Part shown: positions 60,179-64,000 of the stretch, piece after piece
Layout of the letters: each line of letters starts with the position of its first letter
Position numbering within the stretch: position 1 is the stretch's first letter
DNA from: CAVOKN01 sp963696505
GTDB lineage: Bacteria; Pseudomonadota; Gammaproteobacteria; Burkholderiales; Rhodocyclaceae
DNA: 64,000 nucleotides
Direction: 5' to 3'
NCBI GenBank assembly: GCA_963696505.1
Contig: CAVOKN010000006.1
Span: forward strand, 186,001-250,000
Notes under the pieces: model-generated
The model's database searches: none
What the model saw: only the letters and a program-made list of their open reading frames with translations
What the model was told of the DNA's origin: nothing
Position numbers and translations under genes: made by a program

Positions 60179-60924
60179 CGGCCGAGGCCGCCGGCACCCC
60201 GGATCTGCCCGCCGCGCTCTATCTGATTCCCTCCGGGCTCGGACCGGGCGCCTGGGAATCCTTCCTGCCGCGGCAGACGCGCGACCTGGCCTGCACTCTG
60301 GACTGCTTCATCGTCGAAAACGCGAAGAGCGCCCGCGCCGAACTGAAGCGCCTTGGCTATCCCGGCCCGCTGCAATCCGTGGCGATGCGGGTTCTGCCGC
60401 CGCCCGACGCCGCGCCGGACGACCGTGTCCTGGACGCGTTGCTGCAGCCGCTGCTGGCGGAACGTCCGGTCGGACTACTGTCGGAGGCCGGCTGTCCCGG
60501 CGTTGCCGATCCAGGCGCGGCAGTGGTTCGCCTCGCTCACAGCCGGGGGCTGAGGGTGGTGCCGCTGGTGGGGCCGTCCTCGATCCTGCTGGCGCTGATG
60601 GCATCTGGAATGGATGGCCAGCGCTTCGCCTTCCACGGCTACCTTCCGGTGCCGGACGCGCAACGCCGCAAGGCGATCCAGGAGTTGGAGGCGGAGTCGA
60701 CACGCCGGCGCCAGACCCAGATCTTCATCGAGACGCCCTACCGCAACACCGCGCTGTTCCAGAGCCTGCTCCAGCATTGCCGGCCGCAGACCCTGCTGTG
60801 CGTGGCGACCGACCTGACGCTGCCCGGCGAGGCCATCGCGACCCGCAGCATCAATGATTGGCGCCGCCTTCCAGCGCCTGACTTTGCCAAGCGGCCGACG
60901 GTGTTCCTGCTGCTCGCGGGCTGA
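60175..60924 (+). CDS. RsmI-like SAM-dependent methyltransferase
   Basis: 249 residues from GTG 60175, overlapping the maf stop (GTGA). Tetrapyrrole-methylase fold as in RsmI: LYLIPSGLGPGAWESFLP, FIVENAKSARAELKRLG, VGLLSEAGCPGVADPGAAVV, VVPLVGPSSILLALMASGMD and FAFHGYLPVP. It belongs to the shorter RsmI-related group that accompanies maf in betaproteobacteria, distinct from canonical RsmI (no C-terminal extension). The RNA or other substrate is unassigned. Its TGA directly abuts the sppA stop on the other strand. Confidence 0.85.
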   Translation: MTAEAAGTPDLPAALYLIPSGLGPGAWESFLPRQTRDLACTLDCFIVENAKSARAELKRLGYPGPLQSVAMRVLPPPDAAPDDRVLDALLQPLLAERPVGLLSEAGCPGVADPGAAVVRLAHSRGLRVVPLVGPSSILLALMASGMDGQRFAFHGYLPVPDAQRRKAIQELEAESTRRRQTQIFIETPYRNTALFQSLLQHCRPQTLLCVATDLTLPGEAIATRSINDWRRLPAPDFAKRPTVFLLLAG

Positions 60925-61869
60925 TCAGCGCAGGCGGACGCTGCTCAACAGGCTGCCCAGCGACTCGGCGGCACCGGTGCCGAAGCGGCGCGCCAGCCGG
61001 TCCAACAGCGACTGTTTGACGGTGTAGTCCTTGATCTCCTCGGCCTTGATCACTTCCCGCGCCACGTAGTCGGCGCTGCCCAGCCCGTCCGCCAGCCCCA
61101 GTTGCACCGACTGGGCGCCGGTCCACATCAGGCCGCTGAACAGCTCCGGCGATTCCTTCAGCCGATCGCCGCGACCCTTGCGCACCACCTCGATGAACTG
61201 CTTGTGGATATCGGCCAGCAGCAATTTGGCGTGGTCGAGATGGCGTGCATCCTGGGGCGAGAAGGGATCGAGGAAGCCCTTGTTTTCCCCCGCCGTCAGC
61301 AGTCGGCGCTCGACGCCCAGCTTGTCCATGCTGCCGGTGAAGCCGAAGCCGTCCATCAGCACGCCGATGGAGCCGACGATGCTCGCCTTGTCCACATAGA
61401 CCTTGTCGGCGGCGACCGCCACGTAGTAACCGCCGGACGCGCACACGTCCTCGACCACCGCATAGAGCGGGATGTCCGGATACTTGGCCCGCAAACGGGC
61501 AATCGCATCATTTATGATCCCCGACTGCACCGGGCTGCCGCCCGGGCTGTTGATGCGCAGGATCACGCCCTGGGTGGACTTGTGCTTGAAGGCATCGGTA
61601 AGCGACTCGACGATGTCGTCCGCGTTGGCCTCGCCGTCGGCACTGATCACGCCTTTCAGTTCCACCAGCGCCGAATACTTCTTGCCGTCCGCCAGAGTCT
61701 CGGCGGAATCGCCCCAGTCCACCAGTTGCCACAGCAGCACCGTGAAGTAGGCAAAGGCAAGGACTTTGAAGAAGATGCCCCAGCGCCGCTGACGCCTTTG
61801 TTCGGCGACCGCCTCGAATGCCAGCCGCTCGATCACCTTTCGTTCCCAGTTGGGTTGATTCGTGTCCAT
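60925..61869 (-). CDS. sppA: Signal peptide peptidase SppA, short form (S49)
   Basis: 314 residues from ATG 61869 (MDTNQPNWERKVIERLAFEA). One N-terminal membrane anchor (WGIFFKVLAFAYFTVLLWQL), then a single S49 protease domain: VILRINSPGGSPVQSGIIND, the Ser in VEDVCASGGYYVAVAADKVY, and the Lys region SIVGSIGVLMDGFG. Half the length of E. coli SppA, like the archaeal and Bacillus-type enzymes. Cleaves leftover signal peptides in the membrane. Follows the Rieske gene by 14 bases. Confidence 0.94.
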   Translation of the reverse strand: MDTNQPNWERKVIERLAFEAVAEQRRQRRWGIFFKVLAFAYFTVLLWQLVDWGDSAETLADGKKYSALVELKGVISADGEANADDIVESLTDAFKHKSTQGVILRINSPGGSPVQSGIINDAIARLRAKYPDIPLYAVVEDVCASGGYYVAVAADKVYVDKASIVGSIGVLMDGFGFTGSMDKLGVERRLLTAGENKGFLDPFSPQDARHLDHAKLLLADIHKQFIEVVRKGRGDRLKESPELFSGLMWTGAQSVQLGLADGLGSADYVAREVIKAEEIKDYTVKQSLLDRLARRFGTGAAESLGSLLSSVRLR

Positions 61870-61883
61870 GTTCGTCCCGATGT

Positions 61884-62222
61884 CTATTTGAGATAGAGGT
61901 GTCCGTCCCGCTCCACGGTCCCGACCGGTTCCAGCGAACGGCCCTTGCACGGACCGTACACGCAGGTCCCGCTGGCCGGGTCATAGGTGGCACCGTGGGT
62001 GGCACAGACCAGAAAGCGCCGCGTTTCGTCGAAGAACTCGCCTGGATTCCAGTCCAGTTCCACGCCGACGTGGGCGCAGCGATTGACATAGGCGCGCACC
62101 CTGCCCTCGTGACGTACCGCAAAGGCAGGAACCGTCTCGCCGCCGCGCTCCACCTCGAAGCGGACCCCGGCGCCATCGCGGAGATCCTCGCTGCGGCAGA
62201 TCAACCCTGACTCTCGATCCAC
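61884..62222 (-). CDS. Rieske 2Fe-2S protein
   Basis: 112 residues. Ferredoxin-type Rieske domain with ligands in NRCAHVGVELD (CxH) and CATHGATYDPASGTCVYGPC (CxxH). No signal or membrane anchor, so a soluble small Rieske ferredoxin, probably an electron carrier for an unknown oxygenase or a NirD-like subunit. Its start overlaps the 3' end of the HAD phosphatase gene by 22 bases. Confidence 0.92.
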   Translation of the reverse strand: MDRESGLICRSEDLRDGAGVRFEVERGGETVPAFAVRHEGRVRAYVNRCAHVGVELDWNPGEFFDETRRFLVCATHGATYDPASGTCVYGPCKGRSLEPVGTVERDGHLYLK

Positions 62223-62857
62223 GCCGCGAGTTCCTCGAAATCCTCGACGCAGACCAGGGGCGCCTCCGCCGCCAACGCCGCACGCGGGTGGGCACCGAAG
62301 GCCACCGCCACCGCTGCCACGCCGGCGCTTCGTGCCATCTGCAGATCATGGGTCGTGTCGCCGATCATCAATGCCCGCTCCGGCTCGACGCCCAGTTCTT
62401 CCAGGATTTCCAGCAACATCGCCGGATGGGGCTTGGAGAAGCACTCGTCGGCGCAGCGCGTGGCGTGAAAGTAGGCTTCGAGTCCGCTCGTCGCGAGCGC
62501 CCGGGTGAGGCCGATCCGGCTCTTGCCGGTGGCCACGCCGAGCTGACGCCCCTCGCCATGAAGCTCGCGCACCAGATCCGATGCGCCGGGAAACAGCGCA
62601 AGTTCATGGTCCCGTGCCAGATAGTGGGCGCGGTAGCGCTCCGCCAGCCGTCCGTAGTCCCGCGGATCGAGTTCCGGCAGCGCGCAGCGCAACGCATCGT
62701 GCAGGCCGAGGCCGATGATGTGACGCGAGCGCGCGATCGGCGGCGGATCCAGGCCCAGGTCGCGGCAGGCCGCCTCGATCGAGGCGACGATCGCCCCCGG
62801 CGAGTCGAGCAGCGTGCCGTCCCAGTCGAAAACCACCAGTTCAAATCGCCGCACCAT
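62201..62857 (-). CDS. HAD-superfamily phosphatase (Gph-like)
   Basis: 218 residues from ATG 62857. HAD motif I VVFDWDGTLLDS, motif II VATGKSRIGL, motif III Lys in FSKPHPAMLLEILEELG, motif IV MIGDTTHDLQMARSAGV. The Asp-x-Asp-Gly-Thr form indicates a phosphatase; the closest group is phosphoglycolate phosphatase. In betaproteobacteria this gene regularly follows rluC, as here with a 17-base overlap. Confidence 0.92.
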   Translation of the reverse strand: MVRRFELVVFDWDGTLLDSPGAIVASIEAACRDLGLDPPPIARSRHIIGLGLHDALRCALPELDPRDYGRLAERYRAHYLARDHELALFPGASDLVRELHGEGRQLGVATGKSRIGLTRALATSGLEAYFHATRCADECFSKPHPAMLLEILEELGVEPERALMIGDTTHDLQMARSAGVAAVAVAFGAHPRAALAAEAPLVCVEDFEELAAWIESQG

Positions 62858-63809
62858 AGTCCCTGATCTCGTTCGCCTCCAACTTCGCAAGGAAAGCAGC
62901 AAGGTCGGCCGACAGCGGCGACTGCAGTTCGAGGCTGCCCCCTTCCGCCGGATGCTGGAACGTCAGTTGCTGCGCGTGGAGAAACATTCGCTTGAGCCCC
63001 AGGCGCGTCAGCTCCTTGTTCAGATCGAAGTCGCCGTACTTGTCGTCGCCGCACAGGGGATAGCCGAGGTGGGTGAGATGCACCCGGATCTGATGGGTAC
63101 GGCCGGTCATGAGTTCCACCTCGACCAGGCTGAAATTCTCCCAGCGCGCCCGCAACCGGACCACGCTGTGGGCTTCCTTGCCCTCGGCGGAGACGCTGAC
63201 CCGGCGCTCGCCCTCCCGCGTCAGATACTTCTCCAGCGGCAGCCGGATGTGGCGCAGCGGATCCGGCCAGCGCCCGCGGACCAGCGCCAGGTAGCTCTTG
63301 CGCACCCGGCCCTCGCGCAACTGGGTGTGCATCGCCGTCAGCGCCGAGCGCTTCTTCGCCAGCAGCAGCACCCCCGACGTCTCACGGTCGAGGCGATGCA
63401 CCAATTCGACGAAACGATAGTCGGGACGCTGCCGGCGCACCTGCTCGATGACCCCGAAACTGACACCGCTGCCGCCGTGCACAGCCAGGCCGGCCGGCTT
63501 GTCCAGCGCCAGCAGGGATGCATCCTCGAACAGAACCGAAATCGGCTTGGCCCCGGCCGGCACCGCCGCCGGTGGTCGCTCGGCCAGCCGCAGCGGTGGA
63601 ATTCGCACCTCGTCCCCCGCCTGGAGACGATAGTCAGGGCCCACGCGCCGCCCATTGACCCGCACCTCGCCGCTGCGCAGGATGCGATAGACGTGGCTCT
63701 TGGGAACCCCCTTGCAGCGGCGCAGGAGGTAATTGTCCACCCGCTGGGTCGCCTCCTCAGTGCCGACACGTTCATGCCGAACCGCGGGATTTTTGCTCAA
63801 CTCCTTCAT
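62841..63809 (-). CDS. rluC: 23S rRNA pseudouridine(955/2504/2580) synthase
   Basis: 322 residues. N-terminal S4 domain (TQRVDNYLLRRCKGVPKSHV, RILRSGEVRVNGRRVGPDYR), catalytic domain with the Asp nucleophile in LVHRLDRETSGVLLL and TGRTHQIRVHLTHLGYPLCG. The CKGVPK and HRLDRETSG forms and the divergent rne-like leader point to RluC rather than RluD (which is at 4.9 kb). First gene of the rluC-HAD-Rieske-sppA set. Confidence 0.95.
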   Translation of the reverse strand: MKELSKNPAVRHERVGTEEATQRVDNYLLRRCKGVPKSHVYRILRSGEVRVNGRRVGPDYRLQAGDEVRIPPLRLAERPPAAVPAGAKPISVLFEDASLLALDKPAGLAVHGGSGVSFGVIEQVRRQRPDYRFVELVHRLDRETSGVLLLAKKRSALTAMHTQLREGRVRKSYLALVRGRWPDPLRHIRLPLEKYLTREGERRVSVSAEGKEAHSVVRLRARWENFSLVEVELMTGRTHQIRVHLTHLGYPLCGDDKYGDFDLNKELTRLGLKRMFLHAQQLTFQHPAEGGSLELQSPLSADLAAFLAKLEANEIRDYGAAI

Positions 63810-63821
63810 TTTGAATATACT
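63793..63821 (+). promoter_or_regulatory. Sigma-70 promoter, probably of rne
   Basis: TTGCTC (63793-63798), exactly 17 bases, TATACT (63816-63821). It overlaps the rluC start codon, so transcription from it and from rluC may interfere. It points right, towards the window edge. Confidence 0.65.
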
Positions 63822-64000
63822 GCGGCGAGTTTGCGGCTATGTGTCACGACCCCGCGCCGGTGCCCGATTCGGGGTGCCCCGCGCTCCGACTGATGCCTGC
63901 CGGCGGACCCGCCGCAAACGCCCACGACGGTTAATTTCGCTCACCGGAAGTAGCGATGGTAATTGATATTTGCGCGCGCACCCTACACGCCCCATGCCTG
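63822..64000 (+). other. Leader region, probably the rne 5' UTR
   Basis: About 180 bases downstream of the promoter without a convincing start codon. It holds an inverted repeat TTTGCGGC / GCCGCAAA (63830-63837 and 63909-63916) and GC-rich hairpins in between. In proteobacteria, rne lies divergent from rluC and has a long structured leader through which RNase E controls its own mRNA. The rne coding region itself is not in the window, so this is inference from gene order. Confidence 0.45.

Overview
The window reads as a chromosomal segment of a high-GC betaproteobacterium, most likely Rhodocyclales. The reasons are the rpoE-rseABC-mucD-lepA-lepB-DUF4845-rnc-era-recO-pdxJ-acpS run, the yceD-rpmF-plsX-fabHDG-acpP-fabF cluster, the rluC gene facing a probable rne leader, and class I polyhydroxyalkanoate (PHA) genes. 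The abundance of IS and recombinase elements recalls Candidatus Accumulibacter and its relatives. That placement is an inference; no marker RNA is present.

Layout. 1-3020: PHA synthase phaC followed by two tandem acetoacetyl-CoA reductase genes, the second cut by the window edge. 3.0-13.0 kb: ZIP metal transporter, pgeF, rluD, bamD, an orphan sigma-54 response regulator, an acyl-CoA synthetase, a Sel1-repeat protein and relA. 13.0-20.2 kb: a loose accessory stretch holding broken genes (YedK/HMCES fragment, a recombinase tail, a renalase-like remnant) between intact genes for a secreted unknown protein, fasciclin, SOUL, a PPOX-family protein and an AI-2E-family transporter.

20.2-33.1 kb is the most unusual part. 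A parDE toxin-antitoxin pair and a short tyrosine integrase mark the edge of a decayed integrative element whose other remnants (PolA-like exonuclease, SSB-like protein, small proteins) lie at 31.6-33.1 kb. The integrase is split by an old recombinase-in-trio (RIT) element. That element was itself hit three times: an ISAzo13-family IS (22258-24173, 3-bp target duplication) in ritC; a second, complete RIT element (24675-28100, 36-bp perfect terminal inverted repeats) in ritB; and an ISAs1-family IS (28562-29840, 10-bp target duplication) also in ritB. The split reading frames can be rejoined across the insertions. A second ISAs1-family IS (30308-31599) lies at a rearranged junction.

33.1-53.4 kb: a lipoprotein, then a long minus-strand set running from rpoE (51.1 kb) down to pgsA (34.3 kb). 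It covers envelope stress control (rpoE, rseA, rseB, rseC, mucD), protein export and translation (lepA, lepB), RNA processing (rnc, era), repair (recO, uvrC, uracil-DNA glycosylase), PLP and ACP synthesis (pdxJ, acpS) and peptidoglycan recycling (nagZ). An IS1182-like element with a frameshifted transposase sits exactly between the DUF4845 stop codon and rnc. nadB is divergent from rpoE.

53.4-64.0 kb: the fatty acid synthesis cluster, then maf and an RsmI-like methyltransferase, then sppA, a Rieske protein, a HAD phosphatase and rluC, ending in a promoter and leader that probably belong to rne beyond the right edge.
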